Assembly: GCF_014836325.1 (NCBI RefSeq) | Contig: NZ_JACSQZ010000016.1 | Span: 1-63,526, forward strand | Origin: Clostridium gallinarum | GTDB lineage: Bacteria > Bacillota > Clostridia > Clostridiales > Clostridiaceae | Reading direction: 5' to 3' | DNA: 63,526 bases | Part shown: in pieces, positions 1 to 8,568 of the stretch | Numbering within the stretch: position 1 is the first letter of the stretch | How the letters are laid out: each line of letters opens with the position of its first letter | Program-made: the position numbers and the translations under genes | The notes under the pieces: model-generated | What the model saw: only the letters and a program-made list of their open reading frames with translations | Databases searched by the model: none | Told to the model about the DNA's origin: nothing

Positions 1-1197
1 AATATAGTTGAAGCTAAATCTTATAAAGAGTTTATAAAGAAATTAAAGCTTTTTGATGATTTTAATTTATATTTAGATAAACAAAAAATAAAAATAACTG
101 AAAAAGAAGCTCAAATTAAATACTTAAATATAGATTTTGTAAAAGAAAATTATAAGGAAAATAAGGAATATATAAATCATATATTAAATTTAGCTAATTG
201 TTATGATATTAATGAAGTGTTATTAATGTTTGCAAAATATGAAGATATTAATAAAGAGGTATTATCTTTAAAAATAGATATTGAAAAGCAAGAAAAATCT
301 ATTGAAAAGCTAAATAATGAATTAGATATTAGAGAAAAGAGAATTAGGGAAAAGCTAGAATATATAGGTCTTGAAAATGTAGATTTATATGATTTAGAGG
401 AAAAGCTATTTGAAATTAAAGAAAAAATAAATCAAAAGAATGAAATATTAAAGACCTTAGAAAATATAGAATCAGCTTATAATGCCTTAACAAAGGATAA
501 GGATATAGAAGCTATAAAAGAAGATTTAAAAGATATAATAAATGAAAATATAAATTATAGTTATTCATCAGAAGAAGAAATAGATAATCAGGTTTCTATA
601 AAATCACATGAATTAATAGAAATAGAAAAAGAAATTAAAGATGTTGAAAATCATTTAAATAATAGATTTATAGGTAAAAGACCAATACCTCAAATAGAAG
701 AAGAAATTAATGAGATTAAAGAAAAAATCAATAAATTAGAAACTTTACTTAAGGCTACAGAAATAGCAATAGAAAATTTAAATGAATCTATAAGAGAAGT
801 AAGAGGAAATTTTGGAAATATATTAAATTCTAATGTAATTGATTATTTTAAAACATTAACAGATGGTGAATATGAGGATGTTATGGTATCTGATTCTTAT
901 GATATGAAGGTAAGAAAAGGAAAAGAAATACTACCTGGAGCAATATTAAGTAATGGGGCAAATGATCAATTATACTTATCATTAAGATTAGCTTTTATAA
1001 ATATGATTTATAGGGGGATGGACTTCCCTGTAATCTTAGACGACGCCTTTGTTCAGTATGATGATATTAGAGCAGAAAAGGCTCTAGAAGTTCTATTAGA
1101 AGCAAACTTTAATCAGCTTCTTATATTTACTTGTCAAAATAGAGAAAAGAATATATTAGATAACAAAAATATAGAATTTAATTATATATTTTTATAA
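1..1197 (+). CDS. YhaN/SbcC-like coiled-coil ATPase, C-terminal part (partial at left edge)
   Basis: The frame is open from base 1 with no start, so the gene begins outside the window. About 398 residues are visible. Most of it is long charged coiled coil rich in Glu, Lys and Ile. The last 100 residues hold an ABC/SMC-type ATPase end: a signature-like segment LSNGANDQLYLSLRLAF followed by a Walker B segment VILDDAFVQYDD. This order matches the large AAA ATPases of the YhaN/SbcC type, which usually work with a metallophosphoesterase in DNA end processing. The Walker A half must lie upstream. The exact subfamily is inferred; the ATPase class is well supported. Confidence 0.75.
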   Translation, partial: NIVEAKSYKEFIKKLKLFDDFNLYLDKQKIKITEKEAQIKYLNIDFVKENYKENKEYINHILNLANCYDINEVLLMFAKYEDINKEVLSLKIDIEKQEKSIEKLNNELDIREKRIREKLEYIGLENVDLYDLEEKLFEIKEKINQKNEILKTLENIESAYNALTKDKDIEAIKEDLKDIINENINYSYSSEEEIDNQVSIKSHELIEIEKEIKDVENHLNNRFIGKRPIPQIEEEINEIKEKINKLETLLKATEIAIENLNESIREVRGNFGNILNSNVIDYFKTLTDGEYEDVMVSDSYDMKVRKGKEILPGAILSNGANDQLYLSLRLAFINMIYRGMDFPVILDDAFVQYDDIRAEKALEVLLEANFNQLLIFTCQNREKNILDNKNIEFNYIFL

Positions 1198-1214
1198 TGA
1201 TGGTAATAATAGTA

Positions 1215-1243
1215 TTGACAAGGTAGATAATAGAATATAGAAT
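1215..1243 (+). promoter_or_regulatory. Promoter of the zinc-binding lipoprotein gene
   Basis: TTGACA at 1215-1220 and TAGAAT at 1238-1243 are separated by exactly 17 bp. This is a near-consensus sigma-A promoter reading into the lipoprotein gene. The expected transcription start is near 1250, just before the palindrome at 1258-1274. Confidence 0.7.
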
Positions 1244-1257
1244 TGTACTTATGAATA

Positions 1258-1274
1258 ATGCAAATCATTTGCAT
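1258..1274 (+). promoter_or_regulatory. 8-1-8 palindrome, probable Zur/FUR-family operator
   Basis: The sequence ATGCAAATCATTTGCAT is a perfect inverted repeat with a single central base. The 7-1-7 or longer layout is typical of FUR-family (Fur, Zur, PerR) binding sites. It lies between the predicted start of transcription and the ribosome binding site of a zinc-uptake lipoprotein, where a bound repressor would block transcription. Assignment to Zur is inferred from the neighbour gene. Confidence 0.55.
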
Positions 1275-1289
1275 AAACGAGGTGGAATA

Positions 1290-2264
1290 ATGAAGAGAAA
1301 ATTAATAAGTCTAGGACTTATATTAGGTATATTATTTTCTTTTGCTGGTTGTAAAAGTAATGAAGACTTAGATGATGATAATGGAGAAAGATTAAGAGTA
1401 GGAGTTACTATTAATCCATTAAAAGATTTTGCGGAAGCTATAGGTGGAGATAAAGTAGATGTATTTTCAATAATACCAGATGGAAGTGATGCTCATGATT
1501 TTGATCCAAAACCAAGGGATTTAAATGATTTAGTGAAATCTGATATTTTCATATATAATGGACTTGGTATGGAAGAATGGATAGATTCTGTTTTAACTAC
1601 TGTTGAAGGAAAAGATGTAAAGATAGTAGAGGCAAGTACCGGAGTAGATGAAATAAACTTATCAGAAGAAGATGCTCATGAGCATGCTACTGAAGAAGAA
1701 CATAATGAGAATCATGATGAAGACCATGATCATGACCACGATCATGACCATAATGGAAAGGACCCTCATACTTGGTTAAGCTTAAGTAATGCTATTATAG
1801 AAGCAGAAAATATAAAAAATGCTTTTTGTGAAGTAGATCCAGAAAATAAAGGTTACTATGAACAAAATTTTGAAAAGTTAAAAAGTGAATTTAATTCACT
1901 ATATGAAGAATATGTTCCTAAATTTAATGAATTAAGTAATAAAGATTTTGTTACTGGACATGCAGCCTTTGGGTACTTATGTAGAGATTTTGGATTAACT
2001 CAAAATAGTATAGCGGATGTATTTGGAGAAGGAGAGTTAACTCCTAAAAATTTAGAAGCCTTAATAAATTATTGTAAGGAAAATGGAGTTAAAACAATAT
2101 TTAGTGAATCTACTTCAAGTGAAAAGGAAGCAGAAACTTTAGCTAAAGAAGTATCTGCAAAAGTAGTAAAAGTATATAGTCTTGAAACTAAAGAAGATAA
2201 TATGAGTTATTTAGAAGGAATGAGATATAATCTAGAAACTATATATAATGAATTAAGTAAATAA
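1290..2264 (+). CDS. Zinc ABC transporter substrate-binding lipoprotein (ZnuA/AdcA type)
   Basis: This is a 324-residue cluster 9 solute-binding protein that would capture Zn2+ at the outer face of the membrane. A lipoprotein signal ends in FAGC with Cys21. A His/Asp-rich loop spans about residues 130-154 (repeated HDHD). Probable metal ligands lie in DAHDF (His69), DPHTW (His160) and TGHAAF, plus a late acidic residue. The ATG at 1290 was chosen because it follows GAGGTGG at a normal distance; an in-frame ATG at 1251 lies upstream of the operator and has no RBS. No permease or ATPase gene is adjacent, so those parts must be encoded elsewhere. Manganese cannot be excluded, but the His-rich loop favours zinc. 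Confidence 0.85.
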   Translation: MKRKLISLGLILGILFSFAGCKSNEDLDDDNGERLRVGVTINPLKDFAEAIGGDKVDVFSIIPDGSDAHDFDPKPRDLNDLVKSDIFIYNGLGMEEWIDSVLTTVEGKDVKIVEASTGVDEINLSEEDAHEHATEEEHNENHDEDHDHDHDHDHNGKDPHTWLSLSNAIIEAENIKNAFCEVDPENKGYYEQNFEKLKSEFNSLYEEYVPKFNELSNKDFVTGHAAFGYLCRDFGLTQNSIADVFGEGELTPKNLEALINYCKENGVKTIFSESTSSEKEAETLAKEVSAKVVKVYSLETKEDNMSYLEGMRYNLETIYNELSK

Positions 2265-2319
2265 AGATAATATAGAATATTATTTAAATTAAGCAAGAAT
2301 AATACTAAAATAATGAATT

Positions 2320-2400
2320 AATTTTATAGGATATATATTATATTGAAAAGTCTTGGAGAAAGTTCAAGAGTTGAGCAATATTTTATGTATCCTATAATTT
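2320..2400 (+). repeat. Long hairpin, possible degenerate relative of the dispersed repeat
   Basis: Outer arms around TTATAGGATA and TATCCTATAA pair into a long stem. The interior reads TCTTGGAG then GAGCAATAT, which resembles the core of the dispersed elements (CTTGGAGC, then GAGCAAGGAATAT). It sits just downstream of the zinc lipoprotein gene and could act as its transcript end. The relationship to the repeat family is tentative. Confidence 0.35.
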
Positions 2401-2414
2401 TATTTTATTATACG

Positions 2415-2549
2415 AGGAAAGTATAAAAAGTTATGCCTTATTATTAACTATTTATACTTTCCTTCCTTCAGTTTGGAAGTGTTAAATATCATAGCAAGGT
2501 GACTTGGAGCTTGCGACGGAACCTGGATATGATACTTTAACACTTTTTT
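2415..2549 (+). repeat. Dispersed double-hairpin element, copy A (subfamily I)
   Basis: The first hairpin is AGGAAAGTATAAA paired with TTTATACTTTCCT (2415-2463). A linker with TTCAGTTT follows, then a second hairpin at 2477-2545 whose arms are AAGTGTTAAA and TTTAACACTT. The second hairpin encloses the core GGTGACTTGGAGC and ends in a run of T. The same layout recurs at seven other places in the window. It fills most of the gap between the lipoprotein gene and the MutS-like gene and probably also terminates transcription. Confidence 0.8.
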
Positions 2550-2708
2550 ATGTAAATTATAAGAGTAAATTAAATATTTTTTGTATTGTAAAAATGAAAT
2601 AGGTTAATAAGTTTTTGACTGATTTTCTATTTGTATGATACATTACAAAAGATAATTGAAAACTATATAGGTTTTTATGGTAAAATTACTAAGTAAGGTG
2701 GTGTATAT

Positions 2709-4520
2709 ATGAATAGGGCATTAAAATATTACGAAGAGGAAATTTCTAAAAATGAAGATAAAATAAAAGACTTAAATAAAATTATTAATATAATTTCAAT
2801 TATAAGACTTGGAATAGTATTAGCAGTTATAGCTGCTGTATATTATTTTTTCAAAATAGAAAATGTAGTTTTACTAATTTTATCTATAGTAATAGGGTTA
2901 GCTATTTTTCTTATTGTTGCTATTTTTCATAATAAAAAGATAAGAGATAGAAAAGAAACAAAATTAATTATTTCAATTAACAGCAAGGGAATAGATAGAA
3001 TTAATGGGAACTTTAAAAAAGTAGAAGATAAAGGGGAAGAGTTTTTAGATGAAAAGCATCCATTTACTAGTGACTTAGATATATTTGGTAGGAACTCCTT
3101 ATTTCAAATGATAAACTCTACTAAAACTAAGTTTGGGAGAGAAAAACTTAGTGAAATAATTTCTTTAAAAGAAATACCTAGAAAAGAAGAAATAGTAAAG
3201 AGACAGGAAGCTATTAAAGAATTAGGAGAAAAAGTTAAGTGGAGGCAAGAGATAGAAGTAAAGTCTACTCTTAAGAAAAGTGGATTAAAGGATATTAATA
3301 AATTATTAGAGTGGGCAAACTCTGAAAGAAAAATTAATTCTTTATTTAAAATAATTCCTTATTTTTTCATAGCACTTACTATTATATCAATAGTATTAGT
3401 TACTATTAAAATTTTACCTATAACATATTTAATATTAGTATTTATGATTAATTACTTAGTTGTTAAAGTTCTTACAAAGGATTTGTCAGAAGTAATTTCT
3501 TTATTTGATAGTCATAAAAAAGATATAGAAGCTTATTCAAATATATTGGAGTTAATAGATAAAGAAGATTTTAAATCAGAGTTATTAATAAGTTTAAAGA
3601 ATAAACTAAGAAATAATGATACTAATGTAATAAAAGAAATGAAAAGACTAAAGTCTTTAGTTGACTGGTTAGGGGATAGTAGTGCCAACGGATATTATTT
3701 AATTTTAAATGTAACTCTACTTTCAGATATATTTATATTAAGAAATTTAGAGGAGTGGAGAAAATTAAATGGAGATAAACTAAAAGAATGGCTTGAAGTC
3801 ATGGGAGAAATTGAAGCTTTAGCTAGTATTTCAAACTTAGCTTTTGATTTTGAAAGTTGGTGCTATCCTAAGATATATGATGAAGATATTTTGGAAGTAA
3901 AAGATTTAGCACATCCAATGCTTGGAGAAAAAGCAGTTTCTAATAGTTTTAATTTAAATTCAAGAAATGGTGTTAGTAGAAAGGTAGCTTTAATTACTGG
4001 ATCTAATATGTCAGGAAAAAGTACATTCTTAAGAACTATAGGAGTAAATTTATTATTAAGTTATATAGGAGCTCCTGTTTGTGCTAAGGAATTTAGTTGT
4101 AGTATTTTTAGTATATATACATGTATGAGAACTAAGGATAACTTAGAAGAAAGTATATCATCATTCTATGCGGAAATATTAAGAATAAAGATATTAATTG
4201 AAGCAGCAAAAAGAGGAGAAAAAGTCTTCTTCTTACTAGATGAAATTTTTAAAGGTACTAATTCTAGAGATAGACATGAAGGAGCTATGGTTCTTATAAA
4301 TCAGTTAGTGAAGAATGGAGCTATGGGCTTAGTATCAACTCATGATTTAGAACTTTGTGATTTAGAAAAAACTAAGGAATGGATTAAAAATTACAATTTC
4401 CAAGAATATTATGAAGGAAATAAAATTAAATTTGATTATACTCTTAGAGAAGGAAGAAGTAAAACACAAAATGCTGTTCATTTAATGAAGCTGGCTGGTA
4501 TTGAATTTAATGAAAAATAA
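2709..4520 (+). CDS. Membrane-anchored MutS-like ATPase
   Basis: A 603-residue protein with a MutS domain V ATPase at its C-terminal end. Walker A is GSNMSGKST at residue 431, and Walker B lies in FFLLDEIFKGTNSRDR, followed by a helix with LVSTHDLEL. The mismatch-recognition and connector domains of true MutS are absent. Instead there are two predicted membrane spans near residues 30-73 and two more near 213-255. The protein therefore resembles MutS-family relatives of unknown role rather than mismatch repair MutS. The start follows AAGGTGGTG. It stands alone with its own terminator. The ATPase class is certain; the cellular role is not known. Confidence 0.75.
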   Translation: MNRALKYYEEEISKNEDKIKDLNKIINIISIIRLGIVLAVIAAVYYFFKIENVVLLILSIVIGLAIFLIVAIFHNKKIRDRKETKLIISINSKGIDRINGNFKKVEDKGEEFLDEKHPFTSDLDIFGRNSLFQMINSTKTKFGREKLSEIISLKEIPRKEEIVKRQEAIKELGEKVKWRQEIEVKSTLKKSGLKDINKLLEWANSERKINSLFKIIPYFFIALTIISIVLVTIKILPITYLILVFMINYLVVKVLTKDLSEVISLFDSHKKDIEAYSNILELIDKEDFKSELLISLKNKLRNNDTNVIKEMKRLKSLVDWLGDSSANGYYLILNVTLLSDIFILRNLEEWRKLNGDKLKEWLEVMGEIEALASISNLAFDFESWCYPKIYDEDILEVKDLAHPMLGEKAVSNSFNLNSRNGVSRKVALITGSNMSGKSTFLRTIGVNLLLSYIGAPVCAKEFSCSIFSIYTCMRTKDNLEESISSFYAEILRIKILIEAAKRGEKVFFLLDEIFKGTNSRDRHEGAMVLINQLVKNGAMGLVSTHDLELCDLEKTKEWIKNYNFQEYYEGNKIKFDYTLREGRSKTQNAVHLMKLAGIEFNEK

Positions 4521-4531
4521 TATTATTTTTA

Positions 4532-4576
4532 GAACTTATAAAAGTCTTAAATAAAACTTTTATAAGTTCTTTTTTA
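4532..4576 (+). terminator. Terminator of the MutS-like gene
   Basis: A perfect 13-bp stem (GAACTTATAAAAG with CTTTTATAAGTTC) is followed by six T. It directly follows the stop codon. Confidence 0.85.
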
Positions 4577-4582
4577 TTCTTT

Positions 4583-4760
4583 AGGAAATTATATCTATGG
4601 ACAAGTTATGGATAATTTTATTAGAGTAGTAAAATTCGTAGTGTAAGAAATAGAGCTTTTATAATTTCCTTCCTTCAGTTTGAAAAGAGATAAACATTGT
4701 ATGACGGCGACTTGGAGCGCATGCGACGGAGCAAGGAATATAATGTTTATCTCTTATTTT
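4583..4760 (+). repeat. Dispersed double-hairpin element, copy B (subfamily II)
   Basis: The first hairpin uses arms AGGAAATTATA and TATAATTTCCT with an unusually long loop (about 66 bases). Then come the TTCAGTTT linker and a second hairpin at 4685-4755 with arms AAGAGATAAACATT and AATGTTTATCTCTT around the core GGCGACTTGGAGCG and GCGACGGAGCAAGG. It lies just after a functional terminator, so ending transcription is not its only possible role. With the terminator it accounts for most of the 399-base gap; the remaining 160 bases hold only the upstream region of the exonuclease gene. Confidence 0.8.
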
Positions 4761-4919
4761 ATTTGAAGAATGTTTTAATAATAGAATTTTAAATTTAAAA
4801 ATAAATCAGGAAGCAAAGTTTTCTATATAAATTTAGTAAAATTATACAAATAGTAATGAAAGCTAATGAAAAAAATGGCATAATATACTTAGAAGTATAA
4901 AAAAATTGAGAGGTATGAA

Positions 4920-5837
4920 ATGGCATTTATAATAATTGATTTAGAGTTCAATAATTTAGAGGAAATACAGAAATATTTTCCTAATATATTTAAAGAAAAT
5001 CCAAACTTAGAAAGTGTTGCTTTAGATAATGAAATAATTGAAATAGGTGCAATAAAGCTAGATAATTATATGAAGCCACTAAAAGAACTTAAGATGTATA
5101 TTAAGCCATCAGCAATACCAGTTTTAAATCCTAAGATTTCAGCAATAACTAATATAAGCGAAGAAGATTTAAAAGATGGTCTAACTTTTGAAGAGGGGAT
5201 AGAGGAGTTATCTAAATTAATAGATGAGGGAGATATAATATGTTCTTGGGCTAAGGATGATATTATAGAAATAATAAATAATGCATTATATTATAATTAT
5301 AACAATCTAAACTGGCTAAAAAATTATTTGGATCTTCAAGAATATTCTACAAAAATATTAGGAAAGAAAAAATCTCTAAGTTTAAAGAATGCCTTAGAGG
5401 AGCTAAAAATTAAGGTGGATAATAACAAATTACATGATGCCTTAAATGATGCCTTATACACATCAGAAGTATTTAAAAGAATATATAATTCTAGAGTATT
5501 AAAGAACTATATAATTAATGATATTTATAATATGCCAGCTGTTGAGGTAAAAAATTTAGCAGAATATAAATTAAATAAATATAAAATAAAAAATAAGTGT
5601 CCAAAGTGTCAGGAAAATTTTGAGTTAGAGTATGATTTTATACCAATAAAATGGAGATTTGTATCTCTTGGAATGTGTCCCAAATGCAATAATAAGATAA
5701 TGAATGAAGTTATAATAAAGAAAACCTTTAGTGGGGAAGAAGTTTATAATGAAATTTCTACAATAATTAATGAAATTGAGTATATTAACTGTAGTTATAA
5801 GATTAAGAAAATAATTAATAAATTAATTAACTATTAA
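4920..5837 (+). CDS. DEDDh 3'-5' exonuclease domain protein with C-terminal zinc ribbon
   Basis: A 305-residue protein. The first 180 residues have the RNase T / DNA polymerase III epsilon-type exonuclease fold: FIIIDLEF (first acidic pair), a middle WAKDD, and LHDALNDAL (the closing His-Asp pair). The C-terminal third has two CPKC motifs about 27 residues apart, a likely zinc ribbon that may bind nucleic acid. The start at 4920 follows GAGAGG; an ATG five bases upstream is out of frame. The substrate (RNA or DNA) is not evident from the sequence. The combination of nuclease and zinc ribbon is seen in several clostridial proteins of unknown role. Confidence 0.75.
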   Translation: MAFIIIDLEFNNLEEIQKYFPNIFKENPNLESVALDNEIIEIGAIKLDNYMKPLKELKMYIKPSAIPVLNPKISAITNISEEDLKDGLTFEEGIEELSKLIDEGDIICSWAKDDIIEIINNALYYNYNNLNWLKNYLDLQEYSTKILGKKKSLSLKNALEELKIKVDNNKLHDALNDALYTSEVFKRIYNSRVLKNYIINDIYNMPAVEVKNLAEYKLNKYKIKNKCPKCQENFELEYDFIPIKWRFVSLGMCPKCNNKIMNEVIIKKTFSGEEVYNEISTIINEIEYINCSYKIKKIINKLINY

Positions 5838-6025
5838 AATTCCTATAATATTAAACAATTACATTACAAATATGATAAAATATATATAGATAAGTTGCTA
5901 TAAATGATATTAACTAACTTTATTATTAGTTAAATAAATATTTAAACAACTTATAAAAGTAAATAATATTATGCTTTCATTTTTACTATTTTACTTAAAT
6001 AAGTCTAATAAATAAAATTGCAAAT

Positions 6026-6051
6026 ATATATGTTATTGATTAAACATATAT
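6026..6051 (+). promoter_or_regulatory. Inverted repeat overlapping the probable promoter of the CBS gene
   Basis: ATATATGTT and AACATATAT form a perfect 9-bp inverted repeat spaced by 8 bases. The second arm lies between a possible -35 (TTGATT, 6036) and -10 (TATTAA, 6059) spaced by 17. It could be an operator. The rest of the gap from 5838 holds one weak AT-rich hairpin (TTAACTAA with TTAGTTAA, 5910-5933) and nothing else recognisable. Confidence 0.35.
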
Positions 6052-6089
6052 AGCTTAATATTAATTTTAAGTATAGGAGAATAAAGATT

Positions 6090-6506
6090 ATGAATATTGC
6101 ATTTTTTTTAACACCGAAAAATGAGGTGATTTACGAGTATTTAGATGCAACAATGAGACAAGTTATAGAAAGAATGGAGCATCATGGATATACAGCAGTT
6201 CCTCTAATAGATAAAGATGGTAAATATATGGGGACTTTAACGGAAGGAGATTTGCTTTGGAAGCTTAAAAATACTCCTGATTTGAATTTTAAAAATTCTG
6301 AGAATATTAGAGTTAAAGATATACAAAGGAAAAGAAAACATAAAAGTGTATCAATAAATTCTGATGTTGAAAGTTTAATATCTTTAGCGACAAGTCAAAA
6401 TTTTGTTCCGGTAGTTGATGATGAAGGGATTTTTATTGGAATAATTAAAAGAAGTGATATAATTAATTATTGTTATAGTGAAATGAAAAAGAAAAAAATA
6501 GTTTAA
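6090..6506 (+). CDS. Tandem CBS-domain protein
   Basis: A 138-residue cytosolic protein made of two CBS motifs. The first spans about residues 15-75 (HGYTAVPLIDKDGKYMGTLTEGDL) and the second about 85-135 (NFVPVVDDEGIFIGIIKRSDI). Tandem CBS pairs bind adenosyl ligands such as AMP, ATP or SAM and act as energy or nucleotide sensors. No fused enzyme domain is present, so it is a stand-alone sensor of unknown partner. It lies 23 bases upstream of yaaA and may be co-transcribed with it. The start follows AGGAGA. Confidence 0.85.
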   Translation: MNIAFFLTPKNEVIYEYLDATMRQVIERMEHHGYTAVPLIDKDGKYMGTLTEGDLLWKLKNTPDLNFKNSENIRVKDIQRKRKHKSVSINSDVESLISLATSQNFVPVVDDEGIFIGIIKRSDIINYCYSEMKKKKIV

Positions 6507-6529
6507 ATTTAGATAAAAGGAGGATTATT

Positions 6530-7297
6530 ATGATAGTAGTTATTTCTCCTGCAAAAACTTTAGATTTTGAGGAAAAAAACAGTAATTTACCAATGAGTGA
6601 ACCAAGGTTTTTAGAAAAATCGCAGGAAATAATAGATGAAATTAAAAATTATGATAGCTATTCTTTAGAAAAGCTAATGAAAATAAGTACAAAGTTAGCG
6701 ACTTTAAATAGAGATAGATATCAAGTTTGGACACCTAGCTTAGATACTGCAAAGCAATGTATTCTTGCTTTTAAAGGTGATGTATATAGAGGGCTTGATG
6801 TAGGAAGCTTAACAGATTCAGAACTTTTCTATGCAAATGAGCACCTTAGAATTTTGTCGGGTTTATATGGAATTTTAAGACCTTTTGATGGCATTAAGGA
6901 ATATAGACTTGAAATGGGAACTAAGCTTAAGGTTAATGATTTAAAGGATCTTTATGAATTTTGGGATAGAACTTTAGAAGAAAGTTTAATTGAAGAATTA
7001 AACAATCATAATAATAAAACTATAATTAATTTAGCTTCAAATGAATATTTTAAATCAGTAGAAGGATTAATGAAAAGTGATAAGGTAAATGTAGTAACTC
7101 CTACATTTAAGGAGTTAAGAGGAGACGAATATAAGATTATATCCTTCAATGCTAAAAAGGCAAGAGGGATTATGACTAGATATATAATACAAAATGAAAT
7201 AGAAGATATTGAAGATATTAAAAAATTAGATGTAGATGGGTATTTATATAATGAAGAAATGTCTACGGATAAAGAATTAGTATTTATAAGAGAATAG
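6530..7297 (+). CDS. yaaA: Peroxide stress protein YaaA (UPF0246)
   Basis: A 255-residue protein beginning IVVISPAKTLDFE, the family hallmark, with YGILRPFDGIKEYRLEMG in the middle and ARGIMTRYI near the end. In Escherichia coli YaaA lowers free iron during hydrogen peroxide stress and binds DNA; the same role is inferred here. The length matches the family. The start follows AAAGGAGG at good spacing. It is tightly spaced with the CBS gene upstream and the S1 gene downstream. Confidence 0.9.
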   Translation: MIVVISPAKTLDFEEKNSNLPMSEPRFLEKSQEIIDEIKNYDSYSLEKLMKISTKLATLNRDRYQVWTPSLDTAKQCILAFKGDVYRGLDVGSLTDSELFYANEHLRILSGLYGILRPFDGIKEYRLEMGTKLKVNDLKDLYEFWDRTLEESLIEELNNHNNKTIINLASNEYFKSVEGLMKSDKVNVVTPTFKELRGDEYKIISFNAKKARGIMTRYIIQNEIEDIEDIKKLDVDGYLYNEEMSTDKELVFIRE

Positions 7298-7344
7298 TAA
7301 TATAAATTAATATACATTACAACATATTTTAAGGAGTGAAGAAC

Positions 7345-8490
7345 ATGACAAACCAAAACTTAGAAGGCACAATGGGGGATTTACTAAAAGACTTCGATGT
7401 TAAAAGAATAAAAACTGGAGATATATTAGATGGAGAAGTAATTGATGTTACTGATAAAGAAGTTTCAGTTAATATTAATTATGCCTTTGATGGGGTTATA
7501 GAAAAATCAGAATTAACTAATATGGATAAAGATCCTAGAGAAGTTGTAAATAAGGGAGATAAAATAAAGGTTTATGTTTTATCACCTAATGATGGAGAAG
7601 GATATGTTCAGTTATCAAGAGTTAAAGCTTTAGAAATAACTGAAAGAGAAGATATTAAAAAAGCTTTTGAAAATGAAGAAACTATAAAAGTTTATGTTAA
7701 AGAAGAGGTAAAGGGTGGCTTAGTAGCTTACTATGGAAATATAAGAGTATTTATACCAGCTTCTTTAGTTTCAAGAGAAAGAGTAGTATTAGCAGATTAT
7801 ATTGGAAAAGAATTAGAAGTTAAAGTTATTGAATTAGACTTTAGAAATAGAAAATTAGTTGCATCAAGAAGAGTAATTGAAGATGTAATATACGAAGATA
7901 ATAAAAAAGAACTATGGAAATCAGTTAAATCTGGAGAAAAGAGATCAGGTGTTGTTAAAAAGATAATTAAAGCAGGTGCAATAGTTGATATCGGTGGAAT
8001 AACAGGACTAATTCACTTAAATGATTTATCATGGGGAAGAGTTCATAGAGCAGAAGATATAGTTAAAGAAGGCGATAAAGTAGAAGTATTCGTTGGAGAA
8101 GTAGATGCTCAAAATGAAAGAGTAGCATTAATATTAAAAGATGTAAATGAAGAACCTTGGACTAAATATAGTGAAGGGCTAAAAATAGGTGATATCTTAG
8201 AAGGTAAAGTAATGAAGTTCTTAAACTTCGGTGCTTTTGTTGAATTATACCCAGGAATTGAAGGATTAGTTCACATAAACGAAATTACAGAAGAACATAT
8301 AGCAAAACCTTCAGATGTATTAACACTAGGACAAAAAGTAAAAGTAAAGATTTTAGATGTTGATAAGAATAATAAGAGAGTTTCTTTAACAATAAAAGAT
8401 GCTGAAGAAAAATCTAAAGAATACTTACAATATAATGATTCAGATGAAGGAGTATCATTAGGAGACTTATTCAAGGGATTATTTGATTAA
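7345..8490 (+). CDS. rpsA: 30S ribosomal protein S1 family protein (four S1 domains)
   Basis: A 381-residue protein with four S1 RNA-binding repeats at roughly residues 20-85, 100-170, 190-257 and 275-345. The repeats carry typical GDILDGEVIDV, GRKRSGVVKKI-like and GDILEGKVMKFLNFGAFVEL starts. It helps bring mRNA to the ribosome; in low-GC Firmicutes such four-domain forms are shorter than the six-domain E. coli S1. The ATG at 7345 has AAGGAG eight bases upstream; an upstream GTG (7336) overlaps that ribosome binding site and is unlikely. A terminator follows. Confidence 0.88.
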   Translation: MTNQNLEGTMGDLLKDFDVKRIKTGDILDGEVIDVTDKEVSVNINYAFDGVIEKSELTNMDKDPREVVNKGDKIKVYVLSPNDGEGYVQLSRVKALEITEREDIKKAFENEETIKVYVKEEVKGGLVAYYGNIRVFIPASLVSRERVVLADYIGKELEVKVIELDFRNRKLVASRRVIEDVIYEDNKKELWKSVKSGEKRSGVVKKIIKAGAIVDIGGITGLIHLNDLSWGRVHRAEDIVKEGDKVEVFVGEVDAQNERVALILKDVNEEPWTKYSEGLKIGDILEGKVMKFLNFGAFVELYPGIEGLVHINEITEEHIAKPSDVLTLGQKVKVKILDVDKNNKRVSLTIKDAEEKSKEYLQYNDSDEGVSLGDLFKGLFD

Positions 8491-8520
8491 TAAATAATTC
8501 AAAACTAAATAAGAAATATA

Positions 8521-8559
8521 AAAAAGTAGTATCTAATTTTAATTTAATGCTACTTTTTT
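8521..8559 (+). terminator. Terminator of the S1 gene
   Basis: AAAAAGTAG pairs with CTACTTTTT and the T-rich arm continues as a run of T. It ends the yaaA-S1 transcription unit. Confidence 0.8.
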
Positions 8560-8568
8560 GTGTTTTAA

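Noticed and set aside
1690..1755. Short CATGACCA/GATCATGA repeats that look like a tandem repeat array
   Set aside because: They encode the His/Asp-rich loop of the zinc lipoprotein in frame, so they are coding repeats.
7006..7356. Open frame of 116 codons on the minus strand
   Set aside because: It lies opposite yaaA, has no ribosome binding site and an Ile/Leu/Ser-rich composition typical of antisense frames in AT-rich genes.
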